Shown here: positions 43,313 through 51,750 of the stretch, one piece after another | Position numbering within the stretch: the stretch's first letter is position 1 | How the letters are laid out: each line of letters opens with the position of its first letter | NCBI RefSeq assembly: GCF_017873965.1 | Contig: NZ_JAGGKT010000005.1 | Coordinates: 62,001-126,000, forward strand | Source: Ammoniphilus resinae | GTDB lineage: Bacteria > Bacillota > Bacilli > Aneurinibacillales > RAOX-1 | Direction: 5' to 3' | DNA length: 64,000 bases | Translations under genes and position numbers: made by a program | The notes under the pieces: model-generated | The model's database searches: none | Told to the model about the DNA's origin: nothing | The model's input: the letters and a program-made list of their open reading frames with translations, nothing else

Positions 43313-45226
43313 ATGGCTTCCTCCCTTTTGCAAACGATGAAACAAGCACTTGAAATGAAAAAGAATCCCCTCCCCTGGGAGAAGGCAATCAGTGCTGCCA
43401 TCTGTTCTGGGTTACCGGTGCTGATCGGGTGGCTGATCGGCAATCTGCAGTATGGGTTGATGGCGGGAATCGTGGGTTTTACGTACTTATATGTTTTTCA
43501 TGAACCATATGCCGAGCGGGCGAAAAAGCTGTTTTTTGTCATGATCGGGATGGCGTTGTCAGTTGGGCTCGGTACTCTCTTGGCTCCAAATCCCCTCGGA
43601 GCAGCCCTGATGCTCGGGGTGATCGGAACTGTCGCAACTTTTATTTTCGGTGCACTAAGGATTCCTGGCCCGGCGGCAATCTTTTTTGTTCTGGGATTTG
43701 CTTTGGCGACAGGGATGCCGGAGGATCCTGTACAAGCCCCGGTGCGGGCTGGACTGGTTTTGCTCGGTGGCGTCTTTTCCTGGGTCGTCGGGATGATTGG
43801 TTGGTTTTACTCCCCCCATCGCCCGGAAAGGCTTGCTGTGAAAAGGGTTTACCTGGAGTTGGCCGCTTTTCTCGAATCGATTGGGAAGGAGAAGCTGGAG
43901 ACGGAGGCTAGGCAGCGGATTGTGGTGCAGCTGGGGGATGCAGAACAGATCCTTTTGGCGGGCTACATCCCCTGGTGGAGTGCGGAGGAATACAGGCGGC
44001 TCCTGCTCTTAAACCATCAGGCGAATGCGATCTTGTTGTATGTGCTGGAGCATTTTTCAGAGCGAGTAGCGGGGATCCCGGTGAGCATTGCAGGGTTGTT
44101 GCGGGAAATTGCCGTGGGGATCGATGATCGAGGGAAAAGGGGCGAAGTTTGCGGGTCGGGTGTTGAGGGGGATGAGAGGGCCTTTGGTGATTTCATGTCC
44201 CTTATCGAGGAGGCCCATCGTTTTCTTTGTCTGCCGATTAATCAGGAAATCAAGCTGTCCAGACCACCGCTTCGGAACGTGTTTTTAGGTGCCTTCGATA
44301 AAAACTCCGTCAGTTTTCTTTTTTCCTTGAGGTATGGGGCTGTTCTGGCGTTTGCTGCTTTGATTGCGGATTCTTTTCATTTTCATCGATCCTACTGGAT
44401 CCCTTTGTCCTGTGCAGCGGTCATGCTCGGTTCAACGATTGTAACCACTTTTCACCGCGCGATCCAACGTTCGATCGGTACCGTTGTCGGGATCCTGGTT
44501 GCTTCGTTTGTTCTATGGATGCAGCCCGAAGGATTTGTGATCGCACTAGTGATGATGCTGCTCACCTTTTGTACTGAGCTTTTTATTGTACGAAACTATG
44601 CCCTTGCGGCGACTTTTTTTACCCCGAATGCCCTGTTGATCGCCGAAACAACGACCCAGATGCATGATGTTTCCTATTTTATTTCCGCCAGGTTGATCGA
44701 TATTGTGATTGGTTGTGTGATCGGCCTGCTTGGTACCTTTTTAATTGGAAGGCACTCTGCGTCCAGCCGCCTTCCCCATTTAATCGCAAAAACCCTGCGC
44801 AGCCAGGCGCAGTTTCTATTTGTATTGTTTGGTGGTGGTTCTGTCGGTGAGGCTTCGGAAACGAATGAACGCCGCAAAATGCAGACTAACCACGCGAATC
44901 TAAAGACCGTATTCTCGACGGCGCTTGGGGAGATTCCGATTGATCGGACCGCCTTGCAGTTTCTCTGGCCGGTGATCTTTTCCATTGAGCAGTTGGGCTA
45001 TTTGTTGAATGCCAGCCTCATAAACCCTGAGCGTCCGGTGTTGTCCGATGAGGACCTTGCCCAGCTGCTGCTTGTGTTTGAGAATATGGCAAAAGCAACT
45101 GAACAGGGACGGGTGCCGGATAGGAAATCGGTCCCCGTGATCCCTGGGTTTCCGAAGATACAGTCGGAGATCGCCGCGTTGCAGGAGGCATTGGGGTTGG
45201 CTTGCCAGGGGCGGGCTGGTAGATGA
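43313..45226 (+). CDS. FUSC-family membrane protein (aromatic-acid exporter-like)
   Basis: A 637-residue membrane protein with two blocks of about six helices, residues 20-155 and 340-475, each followed by a soluble helical region. This is the duplicated FUSC/ArAE layout; YccS- and AaeB-like proteins have it. The second block has SYWIPLSCAAVMLGSTIVTTFHRAIQR, with the conserved RAIQR-type loop. Probably exports aromatic or hydrophobic acids. AAGGAG seven bases from ATG 43313. Followed by a 52-bp repeat array rather than a terminator. Confidence 0.87.
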   Translation: MASSLLQTMKQALEMKKNPLPWEKAISAAICSGLPVLIGWLIGNLQYGLMAGIVGFTYLYVFHEPYAERAKKLFFVMIGMALSVGLGTLLAPNPLGAALMLGVIGTVATFIFGALRIPGPAAIFFVLGFALATGMPEDPVQAPVRAGLVLLGGVFSWVVGMIGWFYSPHRPERLAVKRVYLELAAFLESIGKEKLETEARQRIVVQLGDAEQILLAGYIPWWSAEEYRRLLLLNHQANAILLYVLEHFSERVAGIPVSIAGLLREIAVGIDDRGKRGEVCGSGVEGDERAFGDFMSLIEEAHRFLCLPINQEIKLSRPPLRNVFLGAFDKNSVSFLFSLRYGAVLAFAALIADSFHFHRSYWIPLSCAAVMLGSTIVTTFHRAIQRSIGTVVGILVASFVLWMQPEGFVIALVMMLLTFCTELFIVRNYALAATFFTPNALLIAETTTQMHDVSYFISARLIDIVIGCVIGLLGTFLIGRHSASSRLPHLIAKTLRSQAQFLFVLFGGGSVGEASETNERRKMQTNHANLKTVFSTALGEIPIDRTALQFLWPVIFSIEQLGYLLNASLINPERPVLSDEDLAQLLLVFENMAKATEQGRVPDRKSVPVIPGFPKIQSEIAALQEALGLACQGRAGR

Positions 45227-45234
45227 CAGGAAGG

Positions 45235-45450
45235 TGATGACCATTTCCGCATCTTCTAAACGGAATTTTGGTCATCATACCACCGATGATGACCGTTTTC
45301 ACATCTTCTAAACGGAATTTCGGTCATCATAACCCCGATGATGACTATTTCCGCATCTTCAAAACGGGATTTTGGTCATCATCCCCCCAATGATGACCGT
45401 TTTCGCATCTTCTAAATGGAATTTCGGTCATCATCACCCCGTTGATGAGC
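45235..45450. repeat. Tandem array, 52-bp period (array 3)
   Basis: Units start at 45235, 45287, 45339 and 45391, with a fifth partial at 45443: exactly 52 apart. Each unit opens with TGATGACC and closes with GGTCATCA, with a nested TTCCG/CGGAA stem in unit 1, a loop containing CATCTTCTAAA and a nine-base linker. It lies downstream of the FUSC gene and upstream of a VOC gene on the same strand. The sequence is unrelated to arrays 1 and 2. Confidence 0.95.
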
Positions 45451-45591
45451 TTAATGATGGTTAGAGTGTCCCTGAAGGTTGTCAGTTTTCGTCCAATTCA
45501 ACGGATTGTGGGTTCGCTCATTTCCCTATTTGATATTCATCAAAAAATTCTGTAACCTTGTAATCATCATATACCAATTGGAGGCGAAAAG

Positions 45592-46005
45592 ATGGCGATC
45601 GATGTCTATATCAACTTTAATGGAAACTGCCGGGAGGCTGTGGAGTTTTATGCACAGGTCTTTTCCACAGAAGCACCGCGCATTATGGCTTTTGGAGAGG
45701 CACCGCCGAATCCGGAATTCCCATTGCTAGAGGAGGCAAAGAATCTGGTGATGCATACGGAGCTTCATATCTGTGGGGGCCGGGTGATGTTTTCGGATGT
45801 TTTTCCGGGGATGGAGTTCAACCAAGGCAACAATATCACGCTTGTGGTCATCAGTAAGGATCGAGATGAAATCACCTCGATATTCAACCAGCTCAAAGAG
45901 GGTGGGGAAGTAAAAATGGATTTACAGGAAACTTTCTGGAGCAAATGCTATGGCATGGTGACGGATAAATTTGGGATCGGGTGGCAATTGAGTCTTGAAG
46001 GATAG
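45592..46005 (+). CDS. VOC-family protein, PhnB-like
   Basis: A 137-residue glyoxalase/dioxygenase-fold protein of the PhnB/YjdN type: INFNGNCREAVEFYAQVF at the N-terminus, GRVMFSDVFPG in the middle, and the ending GMVTDKFGIGWQLSLEG. These have a paired beta-alpha-beta-beta-beta fold; many PhnB members lack full metal ligands and their role is unknown. TTGGAGG RBS. Convergent with another VOC gene; one hairpin covers both stop codons. Confidence 0.88.
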   Translation: MAIDVYINFNGNCREAVEFYAQVFSTEAPRIMAFGEAPPNPEFPLLEEAKNLVMHTELHICGGRVMFSDVFPGMEFNQGNNITLVVISKDRDEITSIFNQLKEGGEVKMDLQETFWSKCYGMVTDKFGIGWQLSLEG

Positions 46006-46023
46006 GGGGACTTCCCCCCTATT
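46002..46023. terminator. Hairpin shared by two convergent VOC genes
   Basis: ATAGGGGG, short loop, CCCCCTAT, including both stop codons. No long T-run, so weak as a terminator. Confidence 0.4.
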
Positions 46024-46438
46024 CCTCCCAAGCTGGATTCCAAACGACTTCCCACAAATGCCCATCCGGGTCTTGAAAGTGACCAGAGTATCCACCCCAG
46101 AAAGTATCATGCGCAGGGTCTGTGATCACCGCACCAGCTTTCTCGGCCTGTCCCATCACTTGATCAACTTCTTCTTTACTCCCCACATTGTGTCCGATCG
46201 TAAATTCAGTGGGGCTTGGCTCGTTCCCCGCCTGCACCTTCGCCTCATGGGCAAGATCCCTGCGGTTCCACAAAGCCAGCTTTAAGCCTCCTTGCAAATC
46301 AAAAAAGGCGACAGCACCATGCTCAAACTCTTCGCCGACGATCCCTTCCGTTGGCAGCCCGAGTCCATCACGATAGAATTCCAGCGATTTTTTCAAATTG
46401 TCTACACCGAGTGTAATGACCGTAATACGTGGTTTCAT
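46019..46438 (-). CDS. VOC-family (glyoxalase-like) protein
   Basis: A 139-residue vicinal-oxygen-chelate protein: VITLGVDNLKKSLEFYRDGLG at the start, FDLQGGLKLALWNR, and GYSGHFQDPDGHLWEVVWNP at the end, with the Glu and His metal ligands visible in the second module. The type is common as a bleomycin/fosfomycin-resistance-like or lyase protein; the substrate is unknown. It lies 6 bases after the stop of the HpaI aldolase gene and may be the third gene of that unit. Confidence 0.88.
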   Translation of the reverse strand: MKPRITVITLGVDNLKKSLEFYRDGLGLPTEGIVGEEFEHGAVAFFDLQGGLKLALWNRRDLAHEAKVQAGNEPSPTEFTIGHNVGSKEEVDQVMGQAEKAGAVITDPAHDTFWGGYSGHFQDPDGHLWEVVWNPAWEE

Positions 46439-46444
46439 AGATTT

Positions 46445-47206
46445 CTACCCTCGCAAATAACTTAATGTGCCCTTGGCGCTTTCCATGATCATCCCGATTT
46501 CACTGTTCCAACTGAAAAATTGCATGCCTAGATCCTGACATTGTAGGAGCAGCTTCTTATTCGAGCTAATGATTCCGGACCAGCTTCCAGCATCCTTCGC
46601 AGCGTCCGCTACTTTTTTCATTGCATCCTGCATCAATGGGTGTTGATAATCGCCGAGGATCCCCAGTTCCATCGAGAGGTCATTTGGTCCCACAACGACT
46701 CCATCGACACCCTCGACTCGAGCGATTTCCCCCACCGCCTCAAGGCCTGCAACCGTCTCAATCTGCGGAATGATAAAAGTATCCCGGTTTGCCCGCTCAA
46801 TGTACTCTGCCATATTCGAGGAATTGTAGTCAGTATGTGCACGCAAAGTAGAAATCCCCCTTTTCCCCAGCGGAGCATACTTCGCATAGTCGACCACTTG
46901 CTTTATTTCCTCTGCAGAAGACACCATCGGCACCAACAAGCCATCGACCCCTGCCTCCAGATACTTCAAAATACATTCTCGGTCAATTTTCGGAATGCGC
47001 ACAATGCAGGTTAGGTTGACCCCCTTTGCAACCGCCGCAATATTCGCCACATTGGTATAATCAAAAGACCCATGCTCACAATCGACGATCACAAAGTCAA
47101 AGCCACTCCGTTTAAAAATCCGCACAATATTCGGCACGTACATCTCGGAAAGCATCGTTCCGAAAACATTTTTATTCTCGACAAACTCCATTTTCAAATG
47201 ACTCAT
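46445..47206 (-). CDS. HpcH/HpaI aldolase (class II, pyruvate type)
   Basis: A 253-residue aldolase that probably splits a 2-keto-4-hydroxy acid into pyruvate and an aldehyde. Visible: DFVIVDCEHGSFDYTN with catalytic Asp/His, VRIPKIDRE, the metal-binding VIPQIETVAGL and VVGPNDLSMELG. Start overlaps the kinase stop as ATGA. With an FGGY kinase upstream and a VOC gene downstream it forms a three-gene unit. A similar aldolase lies at 53107-53931. Exact substrate unknown. Confidence 0.9.
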   Translation of the reverse strand: MSHLKMEFVENKNVFGTMLSEMYVPNIVRIFKRSGFDFVIVDCEHGSFDYTNVANIAAVAKGVNLTCIVRIPKIDRECILKYLEAGVDGLLVPMVSSAEEIKQVVDYAKYAPLGKRGISTLRAHTDYNSSNMAEYIERANRDTFIIPQIETVAGLEAVGEIARVEGVDGVVVGPNDLSMELGILGDYQHPLMQDAMKKVADAAKDAGSWSGIISSNKKLLLQCQDLGMQFFSWNSEIGMIMESAKGTLSYLRG

Positions 47207-48612
47207 TGCTCTCTCACCACCGGCATCGATTTATTTTTAAGAAACGTATCCGTCTCAGCCAAAGTCCCGCATACTCCAGCACACACAAGGGCCAAGCGGA
47301 ACAAGCCCAAGAACACTTCGTCCTGCAAAGGCGGCAGCGCGCCTTCTAATCCCGTCGTTCGCTTAATCACCTCAAGCAGCTTCGGATTTTTCCCCGAGAC
47401 CCCACCGGAGAAAACAATCCGTTCAAGAGCCCCTCGATCTTCACAAATCACACTGATGTACTTGTCGTAGGTCGCCGCAATGTCCTCATAAGCCGCCGCA
47501 AAAAGAGTGGCGATTTCGAAATTCTCATTTGTGATCTGGCTAATTGCCCCCGCATCGGCCTCCATCGTTTTGAAAAAGCTGGTGTTCACCCTCAACCCCT
47601 TTGAGGAATCCCCAATGATCCCCTGAAGGCTTGTCCAAATTTCGTTTTTATCGACCTGAACCCCGAACACCGAGGCACCGATCCCCTGGATAAACTGAAT
47701 CAGCACATCGAGGTTTCGCCCGCCCGGCATGCGTGAAATTGTATACAAATACTGTCCGTCAAAAAAAGGTCTGATCTCGTAATGCCCGCTACGAAAATCC
47801 TGTTGGATCATCGAAATTTGTGCGGCCGTGCCGATATTAATGCTCACGTCCGTCCCTGGTTTTGCCAAGGTCCCCAAAATCGCTGCTTGCTGATCCCCCA
47901 CATCCGGATAGACGGGGATATCGAGCCCTTGATATGAATAAAAACCGGCAATGTCCAGCGAATCCCGCAGCTTAGGAAACTCAAATGCTTCGCAGCCTAT
48001 TTTACGAATTAACGATTGCTCCCACTCCACTTGGACCACGTTAGCCAATCCCGTGGGGGCGGCATTGGTCAGGTGGGAGACGTTTTGACCGGTCAGACGG
48101 AAAATCAGATAAGATCCTAATGTGCAAAAGTGGGTTTTGCCGCTGTCTGTCGGGGGTAAACCCTGCTGAATCATCGTATAGAGATTACATAAAGCAAGGG
48201 GCGCTTTGAGGTAGACTCCTGTTTCCTCCATTTCATCCCTGCTGATTAGGGTTTCCAAGTGCTGCAAATAGCTCACGCCAGCGCGACCCGGCACCTCCTC
48301 CAGGCAGCGCTCATCCTGCCAAGAAACATACGGTGTCAGTGGTTTTCCCCGGTTATCCGCAAGAACGAACCCATGCATCTGCGTAGAAAAGAGAATCCCC
48401 CCTATTTCCTCGCCATACTGTTCGATCGAACGGTCAATAATCTGCTTGGTGATCGAATAGATTTGTTCGGCGCTTACTTCAAATCTTCTTCCGGTATCCT
48501 CTAACCTTTGTGGCATGGGGAAGGACGGATGACGTGTGATCGTAAGCCCTTCGATGTCCAATATGGCTGATTTAATAAACGTACTGCCAAGATCAACGGT
48601 TATATATTTCAA
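47203..48612 (-). CDS. FGGY-family carbohydrate kinase
   Basis: A 469-residue sugar kinase with the actin-like ATPase fold: VDLGSTFIKSAILD (phosphate 1), YVSWQDERCLE, GDQQAAILGT with the catalytic Asp, and VFSGGVSGKNPKLLEVI near the adenosine site. The length and SKGLRVNTSFF region fit members close to sedoheptulose or xylulose kinases; the precise sugar is not readable. TTG start with a distant GAGGAAG. It is co-translated with an HpaI aldolase, an unusual partner for this kinase family. Confidence 0.9.
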   Translation of the reverse strand: MKYITVDLGSTFIKSAILDIEGLTITRHPSFPMPQRLEDTGRRFEVSAEQIYSITKQIIDRSIEQYGEEIGGILFSTQMHGFVLADNRGKPLTPYVSWQDERCLEEVPGRAGVSYLQHLETLISRDEMEETGVYLKAPLALCNLYTMIQQGLPPTDSGKTHFCTLGSYLIFRLTGQNVSHLTNAAPTGLANVVQVEWEQSLIRKIGCEAFEFPKLRDSLDIAGFYSYQGLDIPVYPDVGDQQAAILGTLAKPGTDVSINIGTAAQISMIQQDFRSGHYEIRPFFDGQYLYTISRMPGGRNLDVLIQFIQGIGASVFGVQVDKNEIWTSLQGIIGDSSKGLRVNTSFFKTMEADAGAISQITNENFEIATLFAAAYEDIAATYDKYISVICEDRGALERIVFSGGVSGKNPKLLEVIKRTTGLEGALPPLQDEVFLGLFRLALVCAGVCGTLAETDTFLKNKSMPVVREQ

Positions 48613-48805
48613 ATTTCAGGTCACTTCCTCTTGGATGGGGACTCATCGCTACGTGCGGTGGCTCCTATCCCCTTCTGTCATGTTTGAATCATTTAAATTT
48701 TACTATAAAATTTGTTTTTTTGGAAAACTAATTTTAAGGGATTTTAGGGAAGGAGCCGGCGCGGCCGATTAAACCGTTTACTTCGATACCCGGTGAGCAG
48801 GGAGC

Positions 48806-49123
48806 CTATTTTTTGAGTTGTAGTTTTTTTTTAGAGGCTGTGACCAAATCTATCTCCAGTTCATCCAAAAGCCTTTTAAAATCGCCTCTTAACCACGTAT
48901 ACGTGTGGGTCTGTTTTAAATAGCGCATGCACATCATAAGATCAATCAGTGTATCGGTTGTGAGTGAGATCGTCAGTAGTTGGAATGTGTTTGGCAATTG
49001 CAAGATAAACGCTTTCAAATTTTCCATTTGGTATGTCGATAAATCCCCATAAGTGGCCTCTATAGATATTTTCAACGCATCTTTGGTTGCAATCGGATTA
49101 CTAATCTGTATTTTTATGCTCAT
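48806..49123 (-). CDS. Small protein of unknown function
   Basis: A 105-residue protein with no recognised domain: a beta-like start (MSIKIQISNPIATKD), a helical middle with hydrophobic Leu/Ile, and a basic tail (SKKKLQLKK). Possibly cytosolic, no signal or membrane helix. A good GGGAGG lies nine bases before the ATG, so it is probably a real single gene. Nothing around it suggests a role. Confidence 0.6.
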   Translation of the reverse strand: MSIKIQISNPIATKDALKISIEATYGDLSTYQMENLKAFILQLPNTFQLLTISLTTDTLIDLMMCMRYLKQTHTYTWLRGDFKRLLDELEIDLVTASKKKLQLKK

Positions 49124-49513
49124 CCTCTTTACCTCCCGCGAATGTGATGCCAGGGATCTAGTTTCGTCGTTGTATATTTATCATAATATGGATTTCGCTT
49201 GAGGGGAAAAGGAATCGTCCAACAAATTTCTTTTGGAAGGTGGCGGATTTTGTCTGATCCACAGGGATATAGGGGATGTGGGGTGTGGGCTGCAGGCCTC
49301 TGTCCACTAGCCCTTTGGTTCCAGAGAGAAAAATCGATCTCTGCTAAAACCTTTTAAACGGTGTCAGATCTCTTTCGAAATTGGTCAAATCAAAACAAGT
49401 AGTAACTACCTTTCTTTTTAATCCGAGAAATAGATGGATTCGACAAATTCCGACCGAGGTCTGATCCCGAGTATGCTACGATAGAAGGAAATGGAATGTT
49501 AGGGAGAGAGGCA
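49124..49513. other. Gene-free stretch upstream of the TauE gene
   Basis: About 390 bases between divergent genes. No gene, repeat array or clear operator seen; a possible -10 (TATAAT is absent, TACGAT near 49478) could serve the TauE/SafE gene. Confidence 0.4.
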
Positions 49514-50275
49514 ATGACTGATCTATTTGGATATCCTTTATTTCTAAGCGGTGTGACCGTTTTTTTTGCGGCGGGGCTGCAGGTTTTAACGGGATTTGGC
49601 TTCTCGCTGATTTGTGTGCCGATCCTGCTTTATTTTTATCCGGGGTATGAAGCAATTTGGATTAGCCTTGTGCTGTCCTCCTTTTCAATTTCCGTACAAA
49701 TGCTGAGAAATCACTCGCGGCCGCGTTGGGACTTAGTTCGCCGTTTAGTCGGCTTTGGGGTTCCGGGGTTAATCATTGGTTTACTGACAAGCGGGATGCT
49801 GAATGCGGTCCACCTTAAAGGAATTGTCGGGGTCGTGGTACTGGGATATGTGCTCTTTCAATTGATTCAGCGGAAAAAGGAGCAAGTCCCGATCGAGAGC
49901 GGGGAACGTGTGAGGGGCTTTGATCTTGCAGGTTTTGCAGCGGGATTGCTGACCGGGGTGGCGGGAATCCCTGGACCTCCAGCAGTTGCCGTGTTGATTA
50001 AGATGTTGAAAAAAGAGGAATTCCTCGCTACGATTGTGGCCTACTTTTTAACTATTTTCTTAACGGCAATCGGTCTTTCCTTCGTCTTTCATACGGAGGC
50101 GCTGACAAGTGATCTCTTTATTACAGTGCTAATCTTAATGGTGCCTACCTTGCTCGGCCTTTTACTGGCACACCCGATTCGCCAATCGATCAACGAGCTT
50201 AATTTTAAAAAGTTAGTTTACCTTCTACTAATTATTGTCGGCGTCTCTTCACTTTTGCAGTCGTTAAATCAATAG
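49514..50275 (+). CDS. TauE/SafE-family sulfite or organosulfonate exporter
   Basis: A 253-residue membrane protein with about eight helices in two repeats (VLTGFGFSLICVPILLYFYPG and FAAGLLTGVAGIPGPPAVAVLI), the signature of the TauE/SafE permease family. Such proteins export sulfite, sulfonates or related anions. Start at ATG 49514 with GGGAGAGAGG; the upstream ATG at 49496 lacks an RBS. Followed by a hairpin terminator shared with the convergent DUF4870 gene. Confidence 0.9.
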   Translation: MTDLFGYPLFLSGVTVFFAAGLQVLTGFGFSLICVPILLYFYPGYEAIWISLVLSSFSISVQMLRNHSRPRWDLVRRLVGFGVPGLIIGLLTSGMLNAVHLKGIVGVVVLGYVLFQLIQRKKEQVPIESGERVRGFDLAGFAAGLLTGVAGIPGPPAVAVLIKMLKKEEFLATIVAYFLTIFLTAIGLSFVFHTEALTSDLFITVLILMVPTLLGLLLAHPIRQSINELNFKKLVYLLLIIVGVSSLLQSLNQ

Positions 50276-50286
50276 GGAATAAGCAG

Positions 50287-50325
50287 AGAAAGCGCCCTGC
50301 CTCTAAGAAGACAGAGCGTTTTTCT
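50287..50325. terminator. Terminator between TauE/SafE and DUF4870 genes
   Basis: AAAGCGCCCTGCCT pairs with AGACAGAGCGTTTTT with two mismatches; T-run on the plus strand. Confidence 0.65.
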
Positions 50326-50328
50326 GCT

Positions 50329-50706
50329 TTACACATCCAAATTCTGATCTTTCAGCTGCTTTTCTGCCATCTCGCCTAGAACCGGAAGCTTATACCATCT
50401 CCCTTTGTAAGCTTGTAACATGAGGTAGATCCAGAGGATTAAAGACATGGGTGCTACCAAAAGGCCAATTAACCAACCAATGATAGGAATAAAGCCAAGA
50501 ACGATGTTTAACAGGATCAAGAATACAGATACGAGGATGGATTGCATTGCGTGGAATTTTACAAAGCGGCTTTCCTTTTCTAAAACAAGAAAGATGATAC
50601 CTGTGATGATCCCCAGTAAATAACTAAGAACCCCAGCCAAATTCACATCCATCCCGGTTGAAGACTTTTCCTTTTGTTTTGGATCGTTCACTTCCTGTTG
50701 ATTCAT
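50329..50706 (-). CDS. DUF4870 membrane protein
   Basis: A 125-residue protein with three hydrophobic segments: NLAGVLSYLLGIITGIIFLVLEKES, FVKFHAMQSILVSVFLILLN and a C-terminal helix with a short tail. The motif FVKFHAMQSI is the DUF4870 signature. Common in Bacillota; function unknown. Start at 50706, after AGGGGGTG; the longer frame has no RBS. Confidence 0.85.
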   Translation of the reverse strand: MNQQEVNDPKQKEKSSTGMDVNLAGVLSYLLGIITGIIFLVLEKESRFVKFHAMQSILVSVFLILLNIVLGFIPIIGWLIGLLVAPMSLILWIYLMLQAYKGRWYKLPVLGEMAEKQLKDQNLDV

Positions 50707-50981
50707 AATCGTTACACCCCCTAAGAAGATTCTTGATGAATCGCTTTGCCGTTGGAGTCTACCCGGGTTCATGCCATCGCGGCGAAGTTTGAAGAACTAC
50801 CGCGGTTTTGGTCGCTTCCCTATCCTCCTATCTCATCTTATGCATGGGTCTTTGGAATTATATATCCGCAAGAGCACATTTTGTGAAGTGGGAGGAGGAG
50901 GCGGGTTTCATGAACCGAATGGTTTTCCAGAACATAAAATGTAGCATCTTCTTTTATTCGCCCGGGAAAGGGGTTGATTCC

Positions 50982-51290
50982 ATGAGTATGCCAAAAATAC
51001 CGGAAGAAAAGCACAGGCCGGATCTCGATGAAACGATCATTGACTTGTTGGAATCCATTGCCCTTGAAGAAATTGCCCTCTCCCATTTAATTAATGCCGA
51101 AGCGGAAAATTTGCAGGCTTTTGTCGGGAAGGATTTGGACTTTCCGTCGAATCCAAGTAACAATGATATTTTAAGATTCAACGTGACCGTTCTTCGTCTA
51201 ATGGAAACGTTGATGTTTAAAGAGTTATTTTTGCTCCGTAAACTAGAAACGGTATCCCAAATAGGGATGCAGGTGGATTTTGAGGAGTAA
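50982..51290 (+). CDS. Small spore-type protein of unknown function
   Basis: A 102-residue protein with the segment LLESIALEEIALSHLINAEAENLQAFVG (residues about 22-49). Similar phrases occur in small Bacillales proteins linked to spores and collagen-like exosporium genes; that link is from memory and should be tested. No signal peptide. Start at ATG 50982 with AAAGGGG eight bases before; the ORF could extend upstream but without RBS. Only three bases separate it from the next gene. Confidence 0.7.
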   Translation: MSMPKIPEEKHRPDLDETIIDLLESIALEEIALSHLINAEAENLQAFVGKDLDFPSNPSNNDILRFNVTVLRLMETLMFKELFLLRKLETVSQIGMQVDFEE

Positions 51291-51293
51291 GAA

Positions 51294-51722
51294 ATGGATG
51301 GGAAAATGGAACGCTCCACTTTTTTACTGTTAGAGACCACTCTAAATATGAAAAGGGCACTTTGTACTTTTCTACGGGAATATCAGCGTTTTCTCAAATC
51401 TTTGGGTCGCCAGAAACAGTTGCAAGGGGCGCTAGCGCTATCTTTTCCACGTCTATTATTCTCTTTGCAAATGATTCGGCAGATCCATTGTCAAAAAATC
51501 CATTTGCTTGGGAGAGATGTGAAACAAAGTGCGGCATTCAGGCGCTTCTTTGATGAAGACCAGAGGATCGAGAGGCAAATTTCCTCTACGTTGCGGGAAA
51601 TCCAAAAGTATCTTTCAGGAGACATTCCCACCCCCTCCCCACCATGGCTTTTGTCCCATGTCAAGGTAAAAAATGATGACTATTTCACCACATCGGGAGT
51701 TATCAAACGGACTTTGGGATGA
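51294..51722 (+). CDS. Small helical protein of unknown function
   Basis: A 142-residue, basic, probably all-helical protein (MERSTFLLLETTLNMKRALCT; IRQIHCQKIHLLGRD). No recognised domain. GAGGAG precedes the ATG and overlaps the stop of the previous gene's codons, so the two are co-transcribed; they may share a role in spores. The C-terminal 20 residues overlap, in another frame, the start region of the next gene. Confidence 0.65.
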   Translation: MDGKMERSTFLLLETTLNMKRALCTFLREYQRFLKSLGRQKQLQGALALSFPRLLFSLQMIRQIHCQKIHLLGRDVKQSAAFRRFFDEDQRIERQISSTLREIQKYLSGDIPTPSPPWLLSHVKVKNDDYFTTSGVIKRTLG

Positions 51723-51750
51723 TATGATTAGGGTAAAGGAGGTGAAAATA

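Noticed and set aside
18767-45450. The three 52-bp arrays as CRISPR arrays
   Set aside because: The whole 52-base unit is repeated with no unique spacers, units drift gradually, and no cas genes are present.
45479-45730. Plus-strand ORF of 83 codons upstream of the VOC gene
   Set aside because: Overlaps the better supported VOC frame and has no RBS.
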